In this document: positions 12,222 through 25,675 of the stretch, piece by piece
Position numbering within the stretch: position 1 is the stretch's first letter
Layout: each line of letters starts with the position of its first letter
Source: Combretum micranthum
Taxonomy: Eukaryota > Streptophyta > Magnoliopsida > Myrtales > Combretaceae
Direction: 5' to 3'
NCBI GenBank assembly: GCA_024138025.1
Contig: JAMXBD010000056.1
Coordinates: forward strand, 310,001-374,000
Length of the DNA: 64,000 nt
Program-made: the position numbers and the translations under genes
Notes under the pieces: model-generated
What the model was told of the DNA's origin: nothing
Seen by the model: the letters and a program-made list of their open reading frames with translations, nothing else
Database searches by the model: none

Positions 12222-12583
12222 ACGGATAAATTACACTAAAAAATTTTATTGATCAATTCAATTAAAGTCTTAACTTTTCGATCGGTTAAAATAAAGTTTT
12301 AATATTTGATGGTAATTTCATTTAAGGTCTCAATGTTTGAAGAAGTGAATCAATTTAAGTCCCAAGGACACATATCAACATTAGAAGAGTCTTCTAAATT
12401 TTAATTAAATATCCTCTTCTATTAACACGTGTCATTGAGGATCGAAGTTGATCAATTTCTTCAAACGTTAAAACATTAAATGAAGTTATTCCTCAATATT
12501 GAAACCTCTTTTAAATACTCGAAACGTTGAGGTATTTAATGAATTTATTCCGAAACGTTATGACCTTCTAGCGTAATCCATCC
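12222..12583. mobile_element. MITE with GGATAAATTACACT termini
   Basis: The left end GGATAAATTACACTAAAAAA (12224 on) is matched by the reverse complement of the right end (AGCGTAATCCATCC, 12570-12583). Flanking 8-base repeats AAATATAC (12214-12221) and AAATTTAC (12584-12591) look like target duplications with one mismatch. The interior has no coding capacity. A 26-base piece of the same right end sits at 4863-4888, at the broken start of copy A. hAT or MULE type cannot be decided from the ends. Confidence 0.65.
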
Positions 12584-14984
12584 AAATTTACAGTGATATT
12601 AAGAATCTGTTTTGAATATGTGAACCCTTGGTGCTTCTTAAAATTAGATTTTGAATGGATTATAATACTTGCTATATATTGAGAATACCGATCCTTAGAT
12701 CCTTAAAGTTGTTTTTGAAAGTGTAGGTGAATCTATAAAGTTAATTTTGTGTAGGTGAAGCATTTTTGTGGAGTCAGTATTAATGGTACAGAGCACTGAG
12801 AGCAGATTTCTAAAGTCAATTTATACAAACAGGGGATGATTAACCTGTGTTTAGTTGCCTAATAAAATGCAAGCCCATTGGATTCTATTTTCATGCATAT
12901 CACTAGAAGCCTCTTAGCCAGTTTATATTATATCACGTCACGGCATCCCATAGTCAACCAATAAACCACATTTGAATCCTAAATATAATTTTTATTTATT
13001 CTTTTTATTTATGAGTTTTATATAGTCTTATTTAAAACCAGGGAATGACGCACCATGATGCAGGTTTAAAAATAATTCTATTTTTTATTTAATATTTTAA
13101 TTAGATGGAGTTACGTTATAAACATATGAAATTAAAAAAACCTCATATGTTATTGGTCTACTCATAATGCAAATGAATTTCAATAAACACGAAACATTCC
13201 AAAAAATATGAAAATTTTATTGGTACTAACACATCATGCGTTAGGTGAGTGGCATATAAGTATTAATAAAATTTTGACTCGTGAATAGTTTTTTCAAAAT
13301 TTATCTACTATCACTATCATTTGTCATAATTATGTTAGTACTTTTATACCACTCATCCAGACATGTCGTATATTAGTATCAATAATTTTTTTTTTTAATT
13401 TGGATATATACACCATATCCACATATCTCTTTTCATAATAATAGTAAATCTTTACAATGGGCAACTTGAAAAATAGAAAAATCGTAAACTACCTAGGAAT
13501 TCTCATAAGTTAAAAACAAGGTCGTTGACCTGATGGGAGAGGGGCTTAATCGGGTTAGGGGGCGATTAACATAAGAATCAATGTTTTAAATTTAATAGAT
13601 CACTTTTTGAATAGATTATTGGGTTTAGTTTTTATTTTTTGTTATTCTCAAAATGATTCTTATGTTTACCTATGATCTGTGTAGTTAATTTTGTGATTTT
13701 TGGTTTTGATATGAAAACTATTACAAACAGTTTCCTAATGTTAGATTTGTGATCAACCCCAATCTTTAAATTTATATGTTTCTTCAAACCTTCATTTCCT
13801 TAGAGGCTCTCATGTTTAAACAATTGTTCCTTCCTGTTTTTTTTTCTTCCTTTTTTTTTTTTTAAATTCTTAAGTTGATTAATGTGGCCTTTCACTTACG
13901 TTTGACGATCTCTTACTGCAAATTTTCATATTCTATTTTATCATATAGATTATTTGCTATTGTATTCCTAATTTTGTTATTGATTGGATCTTTAACTCTC
14001 ATTGATAACGAGGAAAAGTATTAGGGTTAATATTACTTGTCTACAAAATTATTAGGGTTAATATTACTTGTTTAAACATTTAAATTGTCCATCTATTTTA
14101 TTAAGTGATTGGTCTTGTAAATTATACTAAACAGTTCAAATTTATACATACTTGTAATTGGATTATTGAAATACTTATTGTATTAATTTCTATGATGATT
14201 TTAATGGTTAGTCTTGTTTAATTTCCTTACTTATGAAAGTGTTAAATTTTATTGGATAGGAAAGATAACTTAGGAAAATATTATGATCATGTTAGTCACA
14301 ATTGAATACTAAATCAATAACAGTAAACGTTTCTTAACGCCTTAAAAGCGGATAAGTTACCTGTTGTTTAGAAAAAAATAATACAAATTAAGTATTAGCA
14401 AATTGATTATAATGTTAGCTTAAAAGCAGTCTTTCCTTAATCATAATATTAAGAAAATAAAATAAACACAATGTCTAAGCCAAAGCACAAAAATATCACA
14501 TTATTACAGGAAACGAGATGTCTATAATTTACAACTTTTTTTTTTTTTTAGTTTCCATGTTTATTAGTTGTCCAAGATATTTTACTTTCTCAGATTTTAT
14601 TTTTACTTTTTTTCCCCTCTTGGTTTCCGACAATATTATGTTTTATGCTTATATGTAGGCAACCCCTATAATAAATTTATGATACATCCTCCAACATTAT
14701 TACATATATAACAAGATAAATTCATAATAGTTATTTTAATTTTTTTTCAAAAATACACACACAAATGGAGTAGTAACTCACATACCTAAAGTGCGCTTAA
14801 ATCCTTGACAATAATTCAAGTCAAATATTTAACATGTTATATCCCATAAATTTATATCTTATAAGCCAAAAATCACAATTCATAAGTTATTACTTAATTA
14901 TTTTTTTTTGGCCAATATTTACTTAATTATTTTACTTATAAATTTAACTTGTTACAAACTGATTCCCTTTGTATCCCTTAGAAT

Positions 14985-15553
14985 TAGAGATGAAACTAGG
15001 GCGAGTCATTATAGAATACCCGATCTGCTCGACCCGCTAAAAACCCTGTAAGATTTGATCCTATAGGATTTCGGAACAGGTTTCATGGATTAAATAAAAA
15101 AAAACTTGTTAAGTTATTGGGCCAGGTTGGGATTTATATGTACCTCTTTGGGAAAACTCGATCCAGCATAAATTTAAAATATAAAAAATTAAAAATATTA
15201 AGAATCTCATTTATATTCTATGTATGTGAAAGTAAATGAAAATAAAGTGTTTGCATTCTTTTATATGATATTATTGTCTAAAATTTATTCTTTTAATATA
15301 AGTATTTGCATCATTAATAATTTAAAACAAAATTCATACTTTTACCTTTTTTTTTAAAGAAAAAATTAAAAATCTTAGAACTGGGTTAGGTTGGTTGGGT
15401 TATGGGTTCCTTAAAACCTATCAAGTTGGGTTTTGGGAATGATAAAAAAAAAACTCGATAGGGTTTTTTTTAGGTTTCGGGACATCCATTAAGAATCAAG
15501 ACGGGTTCGAGTCTCAAAAGATCTATCTCAAACCCACTCCGGTTACATTTCCA
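14985..15553. mobile_element. Non-autonomous hAT-type MITE (in copy B)
   Basis: Counterpart of the copy A element at the same site and with nearly the same length (569 against 570 bases). The flanking target duplication has decayed further (CTTAGAAT against ATTTAAAAT). A shared site means one insertion before the segmental duplication. Confidence 0.72.
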
Positions 15554-16639
15554 TTTAAAATTTACTTGGTCGACCTAGGGATATGTGTATTGAGTTAGCC
15601 ATCTCTTCCTTATGAAAGGCTTGATTGACCATGTTTGCAGTGTAGGCATCTCCAAAGTCGGTCCAAAGCTTGATTTATCTTGATTGAACCACGATGGATT
15701 TAGAGATGCATTTGCCTCAATGAGCAGGTCTACGCAGGTTCTATTTAAAAAAATATTATTATTAATTATTACGATAAGAAATAAAAATAAAATAAACAAG
15801 TTAAAAAGTAATAATATTTAATATTTAAATTATTTTCCATGACTAGAAATTGTTAATTATCTATTCATAATATTTAATACGTTATTAATAAAAACACATT
15901 TGATAATTATAATTTAAAATCAAGTCTCATGCTTTATATCAAGAACGAACATATGATTGTACAACTGGGAGGGTCATACTTTAATTAAGTTAATCTTAGA
16001 ATTATTTGTTTATATCCACTCACTATTACAATTATATTGTATCTTATATATTTATAAGAGTTTTGTCAATTATAGTGATATTTTTTTTAAACTTCATGAA
16101 AAAATTAATTCATAATAATTAAGAGTATTTAATGCATTTCATAAGAGATTTTATGTCACTTGAAAGATAATCATTAAATAAATAACATAGAACTAATATC
16201 TATATAAAATTTATTTTAACAAAAAAAGCTCATAAAATATACATATATATATATATAGTCGAGATATCGATTCGATAATTCATTACCATTTTTATAGCAT
16301 TAATTGTAGAAAAAAGTGTTACTAAATCAAACTAGACAATAATTAGTATACATTATGAATGGTTTTAGAACAAATAGATTATAAAATATATCTAGATGGG
16401 ATTGCTATTCAATAATTTATGAACATTTTAATAACATTAATTGTAGAAAAAGAATATTATTAAATCAAATTATATATTTAGTGTACAACAAGACTCACTT
16501 GTTATATGAATAATGCAATTATTATTTGTGGTATACTTTGAATTAAAAACAGTTAATCACAAAAATGATTTATTTAACTAGATGTAATTTTATAATAAAA
16601 GAATTTATGTTATTAGTTATTGTGAAAGGAAAAAAAAAA

Positions 16640-16735
16640 TGTGTGAGAGAGAGAGTAGTCGGTTTGGAATTTGAATTCATGACCTCTTGAATATAGAATC
16701 GTATATTAAACCACTTAATTATATTTATTCTTATA
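16640..16735 (-). mobile_element. tRNA-like SINE remnant (copy B)
   Basis: Same insertion as in copy A. Box B-like GAATTCAAATTCC and box A-like TAAGTGGTTTAATATACGA are read on the minus strand. Limits are approximate. Confidence 0.45.
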
Positions 16736-17854
16736 TTATTATTTGTTCCTTGTAATATAAATAAAATATGAACTTTTTAAAAAAAAAATCAAAAAATCCA
16801 TTTTATTTGAGTCTGGGGATCGGGACCCTTGTTAGGCCCTCTAGACCCATCCTTGCTTTATATATAGTTTACTAAGAAAAGAATCTCACTTACAAATAAT
16901 GTGTATTTTTTTTTAATTATACTATTTTAAAGTGTTACTTTAACCCCTATTGCTAATATTTCAACTCAAAAGGATGTGCTTGTGTATAGATAAGTGTACA
17001 TCATTGATAGCGTTAAATGTTAATGAGCTAAAAAGTATATATTTTAGGTCAATTTTATATTTAAAGTTAAAACTTTTCTTTTAAATCAAGAAATTTTGTT
17101 TCTAATTTTTTTATTTCAAGAAGTGGATAGGTTAGACTCATTCTAACCTACTCCAAGCTAGATAAGTCTATAGGTCTAGACGCGTACGATACTATTTTTG
17201 GATTGTTTATGAGTTCACGCTAGATCTTGACTCGACTTGGCTCGTGTAGATTTCTACAACAACACTTCTTTCTAATGTAAGCTTCCATTGCCTTAATTGG
17301 ATTGAAATAGCAGTTCTCCAATTCTATCCCATTTGATACGGTAGCGTGCCGACTTGGACACTTGGTATGTATGGCAAACACCAATAGCCCTACAGACCAA
17401 GTCACCAAGGATGTCTTGGTCAACTACCAATTTTCTTGGCCTAAATGGAAGTGGTGGATAGTGATTATCAATGCGTCATGTGATCAGTTGTAGAGTTGTC
17501 AGAATCAATCAATCAATCAATCCATGTGCCAGCACATTGATTCTATCGAGAGCAGAAGCTTCAAACTCCAGCACCACAAAGGGCAGGAGGCAGAAAGGGA
17601 AAAAAAAAAAAAAAATTCCTGCACCTTCCGATTCCCACGATTCATTAATTTAGATTATCATTTCTCACTTGCGATTCCCTCAAATAAGCACCATCAATCG
17701 ACACCTGCGAGGACCGAAATTTCCCGCCGGGTCGCATATAGGTCAACGATGGACTGACCGTTTTTATCATTCGGTTCTTTGATAAATCTTTTAGTATACC
17801 ATCATTTTAAATTATTTTTTAAGTAATGATATTTCGCATCTGGTTCGTTAGTTA

Positions 17855-19340
17855 TGGTATTTTTATCTTTATCCAAATTGACTGTCAATCAATAAATATA
17901 TAATAAAAAATAAATATTTTTATTTATAAACATATTAAATAGATCATATATAAATTAAATGTTAATGATTGTGCCATAAGTCAATTACTGGATATCTTCA
18001 TTTGATATTTATATATATAAATAAATAGAGGCATTTTTTGTATTGTTTGCATATTTACTTTATAATAGAAATCCATGAATAATTTATTATTCTAAATGTT
18101 CCTAGATGCTCATTATTATGGGAATGATAATGAATTAAATATAGTATGAGTTTTTATTTGGTAAACATGGGATGTCTATTTGTATGGTGATACAAATGAA
18201 ACTCATAGGCACATATTAGATGACTGTGTGCTGAACTGACCTACTATGAAATCACTGCATGGAAATTGTCATAAGTGATTTTCATAATAACTATGTCAAC
18301 GTATCTTTCGACCTGAAATCACCATAGGTTCCAACAAGAGAAACGTTATGTTTCAACTCAATCAAACATTGTCTTTAACCGGATAATTATAAAGGTTAAG
18401 TTTGGGCATAATGTATATCATGTAGAGGAGTGATTAAGAAGGGATTTGTCCCTCTCGTTATGAGAGAGATATCTTTGGGCCCTCGATAAGTGAGGCTGAG
18501 AAATGCATGGCCATGCTCAAATGAATTGATAGTGTGACAAATTTCATTTGTATTATCAAATCACTTCGAAATCGAGAAATGATAAGATTGAACAATATAA
18601 GAATGACACTCTCCATGTCTTATGTTCAATCTAGATATCATGTGAAAAATGATAATGACATAAATTATAGATCAGACAAAAATCGGATTACTGATATTCA
18701 CCTAATTTGGATAGACATAATGTCTTGCTAGAGATCAAGGATGTCTTGCAGGTCTAAAAGAACATTAGGTATACCTACAGGATCACACACAAAAGAACAA
18801 ATGAAATATATTATGGGTTTATATTTAAACCTATATGAATTATTATATTTATTATTCTTAAATAGTTTAAGAATAATAAATGATTATGACAGATAATTAA
18901 TATTTAATGAAATAATATATTTTATTAAATATTAAATAAATATCTCATCATATATATATTCTAGGGTTTCCGACGTGTCTATATATATAGATCTATAGAC
19001 AGCCTTTTAGGTTAGACTCTTTTACGTCACATTAGATGGCAGAGAAATTATGCAAACCTAAAAGAGAGAAAAGAAAAAATAATTCCTACACGAATTGGAT
19101 TCGTGTTCTTGAGTGGTAGCACACAATTGTTCGCATGTGAATACCATAGAGGGGATTGTGAGACTGCGGTTCCTGCAAATCCGATCTGCTGATTGTTTTG
19201 AAGCATCAATATAAGGTATGTTTAAGAAACCCCCTTTTTATTCAAATCTAATCAAGAAACATGGATACTGGTATAAGGTTTTCGTTTTTCCGTTGCATTT
19301 TAATAAAATTTTCGAAATTTTGTATCAATAAAACCCTACA
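17855..19340 (+). mobile_element. LTR-like insertion specific to copy B, probably a solo LTR
   Basis: About 1.49 kb interrupts the alignment of B with A after GGTTCGTTA (17841-17850) and before AAATACAGATAAAATA (19343 on). It starts TGGTATTTT and ends CCCTACA, fitting TG...CA termini. The 3' part (CCGTTGCATTTTAATAAAAT) resembles the end of plant copia LTRs. A perfect 5-bp target duplication was not found, so the exact ends are uncertain. No polyprotein motifs occur inside. An AT-rich near-palindrome lies at about 18834-18950. Confidence 0.5.
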
Positions 19341-19622
19341 TTAAATACAGATAAAATATAAATACATGTTAGATGAAAATAATATACAGATAAAAATCAA
19401 ATAATCTAAGCAAATCATAATTCTTTGAAGTTTTTAAGGTATCATTTTAGCACTTTAAATATCTTACCATTTATTACTAAGATCTTTCATATGAGTTTTA
19501 TTTTATTTTATTTTATATATGTCTTTTTATGTTTTGTGACAATTTTTACAAAGATCACTTAGTAAAAGGAAAAAAAAAATATAAAAAGAAATGGAGAAGA
19601 CCACGGGATATGGATGCTTTTA

Positions 19623-19995
19623 TCTATATTATTAAAGTGAAATAGCTACTTTGATGTCTTTGAGCTTCATTAATTTAAATATATTTAAGATATAGCAAAT
19701 TAAAACTACTCCCCCCATAAACTCAAAATACTTTACACTTTTTTCTTTTTTTAAACAACCACTCCCACTTTTCTTCACTCTCAAAAAATTGAATTGAAAT
19801 TTATAATAAGAAAAATAAAAAAAATCTTACCATATATAAAATATTTCTTTTTATTTAATTCGAAATCTAGATATAACTTGTTATGATAAAATATTTTAAT
19901 GTTTTATTATAAAATTTTAGGATTTTTTTTCAATTAATACTTTATAATCTGGCATCATTAAATTTGCATTGTAATGCAAGTGCAACGTCCGCTAA
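19623..19995 (+). mobile_element. Small non-autonomous Helitron
   Basis: It begins TCTATATTATTAAAGTGA directly after an A and ends GCTAA directly before a T, the 5' TC, 3' CTRR and A|T target of Helitrons. A short palindrome TTGCATT-GT-AATGCAA ends about 14 bases before the 3' terminus, as expected for the terminal hairpin. At 373 bp with no helicase it would be non-autonomous. Confidence 0.6.
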
Positions 19996-21740
19996 TAAGA
20001 TTATATGCACTGGTATTATGTAAAGACTAAAGGCCCTATTAGAGCCTTCAAATGTTAGGTAAGTTTTCCAAGACTTTTTCTTTCAATGACTTCTTTAGAT
20101 CCCAGATCCGCAAGTCTCATGTCATCTTATTCTCTATTTATCACTTTTAAAACCAGTACCTTTAAAATTTTGCATTTATCTTCCTATTATTTTATTATAA
20201 CATTTAACAAAAATTTTCAATAGTGAAGCAATCGAAGCATCCCATATTTTATAAGAATCTAACTACAACCGTGAAAAACTAAAAAATGTAGATCTTATAT
20301 AAGGAACGGTGTCAAGGACCTTTATTATATATACTTTATCCTCAAAATATTTTAATTAAGCTTCTTAATGTTTTTTTTTTTAAATTTTTGCAGGTATCAT
20401 GTTATTAAATATTAATAAAAGTTAGACTTTATCGTATAATATATACATATATATAAAGCCAAGTAAAGTTCCTTGATTAAGCAACCTTTTTATTAGTTCC
20501 TGCATTAACCAACTTGCTTTATTGATGGTAATGGGATGCTTATCTGCTTTCATGCCAAGCAACTTTGATAAATACTAACAACATTAACTTCATCATAATG
20601 GAATAGCACTGCAATTAGTTGCTATTGTGGAAGAATGAAATAAAGCTATAATGGAGTCAGAATATATATTATGCTGTATAATATGTTGCAATTGAATTGC
20701 TATTAACTTGTTAGGCTGGATGTATTTGAATAATGAATAAAGTATGAATAAGAAATAAAATAATCAAAATAACCTAATTTTAATTAAGTTACAACAAAGT
20801 ATGAAGAAGTGTTCATATGCCAAAGATTAATACCACTCTCTTCATACAAGGAATAAAAAATAAAAAAGAAGCTAAAGAAGCTTTTTCACCAAATCCATAC
20901 TTTAGCCTTAAATCAAAATCATATTTATTTCTTAAAAAAAAAATCTATTTTCCTTCAAAAAAGAAATTGTTTTTCCAAAAATTTTCAGTGTCATTTGTTA
21001 ATTTTAGTTAGGGTATTTTAGAAATAAAAAAAAAATATTTATTGAATTACAATTCAACGATTATGAATTAAAATTCCCCTGATGCAAGAATCGTCTCGCT
21101 CCATCTAACTCCGATATCTATTAGAATGGCACTCCTAGTTAGAATTGGTATGTTTTAATATAATACAATAATATGAACATGGACCTTGTACGATTAATCA
21201 TATAATTATAAAAATAAATATTAATTAATATGAAAAGATACAATTATAATATAAATAAACACAATCAAAATATAAATTAATTATTTACAGTTATTAGCTA
21301 TTTTTATATATTATTGGTACTGATCTAAATAGGAAACAAAGAACCTAACTATAAAGACAAATTGTCGTCCTTATTATAATGACGGATTACAAATTAAAAC
21401 CAACAATTTGATAATGATATGGTAGACTGGGGAATTGACCAAAATTGGCTTAATCATTTTACTTGTTTTTAAGTATGTTGTGGTTTATACTTCAATTTTG
21501 AGTCTTTTTACAATTATATATTTGATGTTTTAAATTATAATTTAAACACCTAATTAGATGCTTAGTTGCTATTGTGTATTTAATGTCTCTTTTTGTTAAC
21601 TATTCTTAATCTATCATCATAAGCAATCAATCATAATGCAACACTTACAATATTTTAATTTATATTATATGTTGATGATTTAATAGCAAGTCCTATTGCC
21701 TCAAAACCAAAAAATCCACATCATCTATACAAAGCAGAAG
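19996..21740. other. Intergenic, no gene recognised
   Basis: AT-rich sequence with poly-A and poly-T runs. The stretch 20715-21060 opens with repeated AATGAATAAAGTATGAATAAG-like words and ends with a poly-A run. It may be a worn MITE, but no inverted termini were established. The 64-codon frame at 20817 is Lys/Phe-rich low complexity and unlikely to be coding. Confidence 0.5.
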
Positions 21741-22200
21741 GAAACTGTAAAGACCCGATATGCTCAATTCTCAAATTAAGCACACCAAGTCCCCAACCAC
21801 GTATAACTCTTACGAATTATACGTAAGGTTGTCTTTAAAGAAGGTGTTTATGTTGAACATTGCTATCCGATTTTAAAATTTATGAAATCGTTTAGTTAGA
21901 TTTTCGGATAACTGGATTTAGCAGCGGAAATAAATTTTATAAATCAATTTAGAAATAAAGACATTTCAAAACTTCCACTCTTACAAATGGAAAAGCTTTC
22001 AATTAAACAAATTTTTACAAAAGCTTAGTTACAAAACATGGGCATTAACAAGCCCTTAATGAAAATACAAATTTATAAATGAATCCAGTCTCTATAAAGC
22101 AAACAAAAGGAGAAACAAAACAACTAAACTATTCAACGCTCCTGACTCATATCGCTCATCCATAATCCTTCCCAAGTCAACGGAAGCACCCAAAAACTCG

Positions 22201-22345
22201 ACACAACATCATCAACAACAACAACATCATCATATCATCATCTCATCGTCCATCATTACCAACAACAACAACAAGGACTCATCATTATCAACTTCATCAA
22301 CATCATCTTCATCAACAACAAAACCTGTAAAAAGAATAACAACAA
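22201..22345. repeat. CAT/CAA microsatellite
   Basis: Imperfect runs of CATCATCAACAACAAC-like triplets lie inside the solo LTR. Confidence 0.85.
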
Positions 22346-24333
22346 CAAGAATGAGCCGAAGCCCAGTATACAGCAACACAATCACACACGGAGTGGCACG
22401 ACTTAAACTAAATGCAATGCATCAATCCACAAGTTATTATCTTTTCATTAAAATAAACAAATCAACAATGGAGCACTCACACTCCGGAACAAGCTAATGG
22501 GAATCTGGGGATCTTGAGTAACGCTCACGACGCTCAGGGGGTTGATATAAGCAGCCCGAATACTTATATCTCCTAGATAACGTTACACTGAAAAAGAAAC
22601 AGTAATCTCATCCAGGACTCATAGTCGCTAGTTAACTTCACTTAACTTAATCCATAATGTAATTTAATTCACATGCCCCCATAAACATTGAATTAAATCA
22701 TATTACTTCCTCTCAAGATTAAGTAAACGTTACGCAGTTACCACATTCCTTATCGATTACCGCCAAGCCTAATCATTGCATCATGACTATTGGCCTAAGC
22801 GCCTATTATAATATTGTCATTGCATCATGACAACCCGCCGAGCCAAATCATTGCATCATGATAAGTGGCCTAAGCGTTTATTCTAACCTTGTCATTGCAT
22901 CATGACAAGTTGTCGCTCCTGGGACCGGATTCAACGACTTAAGGCACAATCAACACTCATCCATTATTAAGCCGAGTTTAAGTCTTAATCAGTTTAGAAT
23001 GCCTATCCTAACATTCAACACGCAAGTTACTGCGTACCTTGAATATGAAATCCAAACATAGCCTTGGAAGGAATTTCAGAAGATAAATTAGATATCCACT
23101 TCTGTTAAGGAAAGAATTCGTATAAGAAACTAAACTAAACTAACCATCTACTTCATCAAAATCATATAAGAACTTAAGCTATTTATCCATTTATCTCAAA
23201 CTCATTTTATTAAATCTTATTTGATCAGACACTAATGTGGAACCCCACTATGGCTGCGAAGATCGCCCCGCCAAAATATGGACAGTTCTCCTTTGTCTGT
23301 CAATGTATTTCTTTTCTCTTTATTTATAGTGTTTTATTACAAAAGCACTAACAAAGAATTCATAAACCAAAAACATTCATTTTCCAAGTAAACACACATT
23401 TGAAACAACATATTCACCATATTATTCAAAGATCATCCTAATTCATTCATCTAAGCTAATTAATAGCTATTAACCCATTTTAGCTTAACATTAGCCAAAT
23501 TGATTAAAATTAGTCATTTGATTCATTTACTAAGTCAAGTTGATTAAACATAGACAATCTAATTGATTTTAGCTTAGTAAAGTTCATTAAGTCAAATTGG
23601 ACTTAGATTAATTACTAATTCATTATATATCTAAGATCTAATCACTTAATCCCAAGTTAGCTTAAACCTAGCCAAATTCATCAAAGTTAAACAATCTAAT
23701 CCATTTTAGTTCATTCAAGTTCATTTAGTCAAGTTGAACCTAGGTTTGTTAACTAAGTTCATTTAAGTTCAAGCTAATCATAAGAACAAATAATAAACAA
23801 ATCTTAAACTTAGCATGAAGGAAATTCAAATAAAATTCATATAGATACATAATTCATCATTTATATACTTACCAAGATCATTTAGTTTCATTAAGTCATC
23901 ACAACATCATAAATCAAGCAATGGAAATCATATATAAACATAACTACTTTTAGTTTAATACTCATAGAAATTCAATTATTTGTTGAATTTATAAATCTAT
24001 CTAAATCATGCTTAATTATATCCCTCAATCATCATACACATCAAATATCACTTATCTATCTCATTTTAGCTTAAAAAGATCCATTTCCTAAGCAAAAACA
24101 CATTTAACAAACAAAACAAGTTTTTGACTTTGTTTGAAAAATACAAAGGCTGGAAAGAACTAAAATTTAAGTATCGATATTTTCCTAATTTGTAAAAACT
24201 CAAAACATGAAAATTTTAGATCTCTTTTTGATCTTTCTAACGCAATTTGAATCACCTCAATCGGAGATCGTATATGAAAAACTTAGGACCAATTTACAAA
24301 ACAGTGTCGCGTCTGGGAAGAAATCCGCTAACG

Positions 24334-24428
24334 CTACACCCTTGGCAACGGGGCTTTTTGAAGGCCGTTTTGACTCAGGGGAAATGAAATTTTTTGATCC
24401 GAGAGCACTACACCCTTGGCAACGGGGC
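24334..24428. repeat. Two-copy direct repeat, 74-bp spacing
   Basis: CTACACCCTTGGCAACGGGG occurs at 24334 and again at 24408, each followed by a TTTTG tract. The units are GC-rich compared with the rest of the LTR. Confidence 0.8.
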
Positions 24429-25675
24429 GTTTTGATAGGTGTATTGACATATTTACGAAATTCCTTGTTTCAAACACTAATTTTATAAAATTTTTACACT
24501 TCAAACCTTCTCAAAACACTTTAAACCATCATACTACACTCTACATCTATTCTAACATCCTCAAACATGCATAAACTTCACATTCACCACATCAACACAT
24601 CTCAAACTTCATCAACTTCCATAACTACTATTCATCATCTTCTTCCTCCTTCACAACCCGACCTCCAACAAGCATATATCAACAAATTTAAATAACAGCA
24701 CTCTCAACCTAATTCAACATCAATTCATCAATTATAAATGTAAATAACAAGTAAAAACAAAGAGAAATAGAAAACGAAAACTTAGCTTTTGGGCTAAATC
24801 ATGCAATTCCTTCTTCTTCTTCTTGTTTCAATTTGGTTTACCTCCTATCTTCATCTCCTACTTGATTTTCTCCTATTCCTTTTGAAAGTGAGATTTGGGG
24901 AGATGAATTTGAGAGAAAAGAAGAGAAAGAAAAGAGAAAGAAAGGAGAGAGAGAGAGAAACGAATTTACAAAGGAAGAAGAGAAATAAGGAGGCAGCAAA
25001 AAGAAAACTAAAAGGAAAAATAAAGTTAAAATTAGAATATTTTAAAATAAAGGTATCGGATTTAGAACTTTCAGATCAATATCTTTAGTTCTAGAAGCAT
25101 TTAAAAGATAATTTTAGAACCGATAGGTTAGAAATTAAGAACTTATAATAAGAACTTAATTTAGGAATCTATTTTGGATGAAAGATATTTAATTTGAGTT
25201 CGAGTTTAAGAACTGATATTTTTATTCAAGCAAATGAACTCAAATTTTGTAAAGATTTAGGAATTAGTATTTAAGCTAAGAATCAAGAGTTTAGGAATCC
25301 TCTAAACATTTCAATGACTTGTTTAGAGAATTTAGATTTCAAATCTCAAATTTTATTTAATTAATTACTAATCTAATTTTGTCAACTTGTCTATTTATAT
25401 CCTATGATTCATTTGATTTATTTAATCTATCTAAACTCAATTTCTAATCTTGGTAAAGATTTGGGGTATTTCAGAAACAAGGTATAAAAGTTAACAACTA
25501 GACATTTAATTAGATGTGAAAATTGACAATTAAAAATTTTAGATATATAATTACAAAATGACATAAATCATTTCATCCTTGTATTTGGTTCTAGTCCAAG
25601 ACCTAAAATGTTTTAGTGTCAAATCTTGATTACAATTTGTATATGTTTAAACAACCCTTGTAGCAAATTGTTAAT

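Larger units (their letters stand above)
12561..19540. repeat. Segmental duplication, copy B
   Basis: Collinear with 4863-11430. It includes a complete left-edge MITE overlap, the shared hAT MITE and SINE remnant, and the shared tail ending near 19540. It lacks 1,075 bases present in A, lacks about 116 bases near 13570, and has a B-only insertion of about 1.5 kb (17855-19340). No gene is recognised. Confidence 0.88.
21746..25473 (+). mobile_element. Solo LTR, 3.7 kb, probably Ty3/gypsy
   Basis: It starts TGTAAAGACCCGATATG and ends GGGGTATTTCA, with perfect 5-bp target duplications GAAAC at 21741-21745 and 25474-25478. There is no primer-binding site, polyprotein or second LTR, so it is a single LTR left by recombination between the two ends of a retrotransposon. 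The TGTAAAGACCC start and long low-complexity interior are typical of large gypsy LTRs. Inside are CAT/CAA microsatellites, TTGCATCATGAC-type repeats (about 22765-22915), a 74-bp-spaced duplication, and an acidic/basic low-complexity frame at 24801-25088 that I regard as non-genic. A diverged, inverted relative is at 27960-30487. Confidence 0.85.

Noticed and set aside
4863..19540. Copies A and B as the two LTRs of one giant retrotransposon
   Set aside because: The spacer is only about 1.1 kb with no polyprotein, primer site or polypurine tract, and the ends lack TG...CA with target repeats.
22760..22920. Repeated TTGCATCATGAC words as a CRISPR-like array
   Set aside because: The words are short, irregularly spaced and part of a plant LTR; there are no uniform spacers and no cas genes.
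24207..25088. Two frames (93 and 95 codons) inside the 3.7-kb solo LTR
   Set aside because: They lie in an LTR with precise ends, are low complexity (Lys/Glu/Arg run) and match no family.
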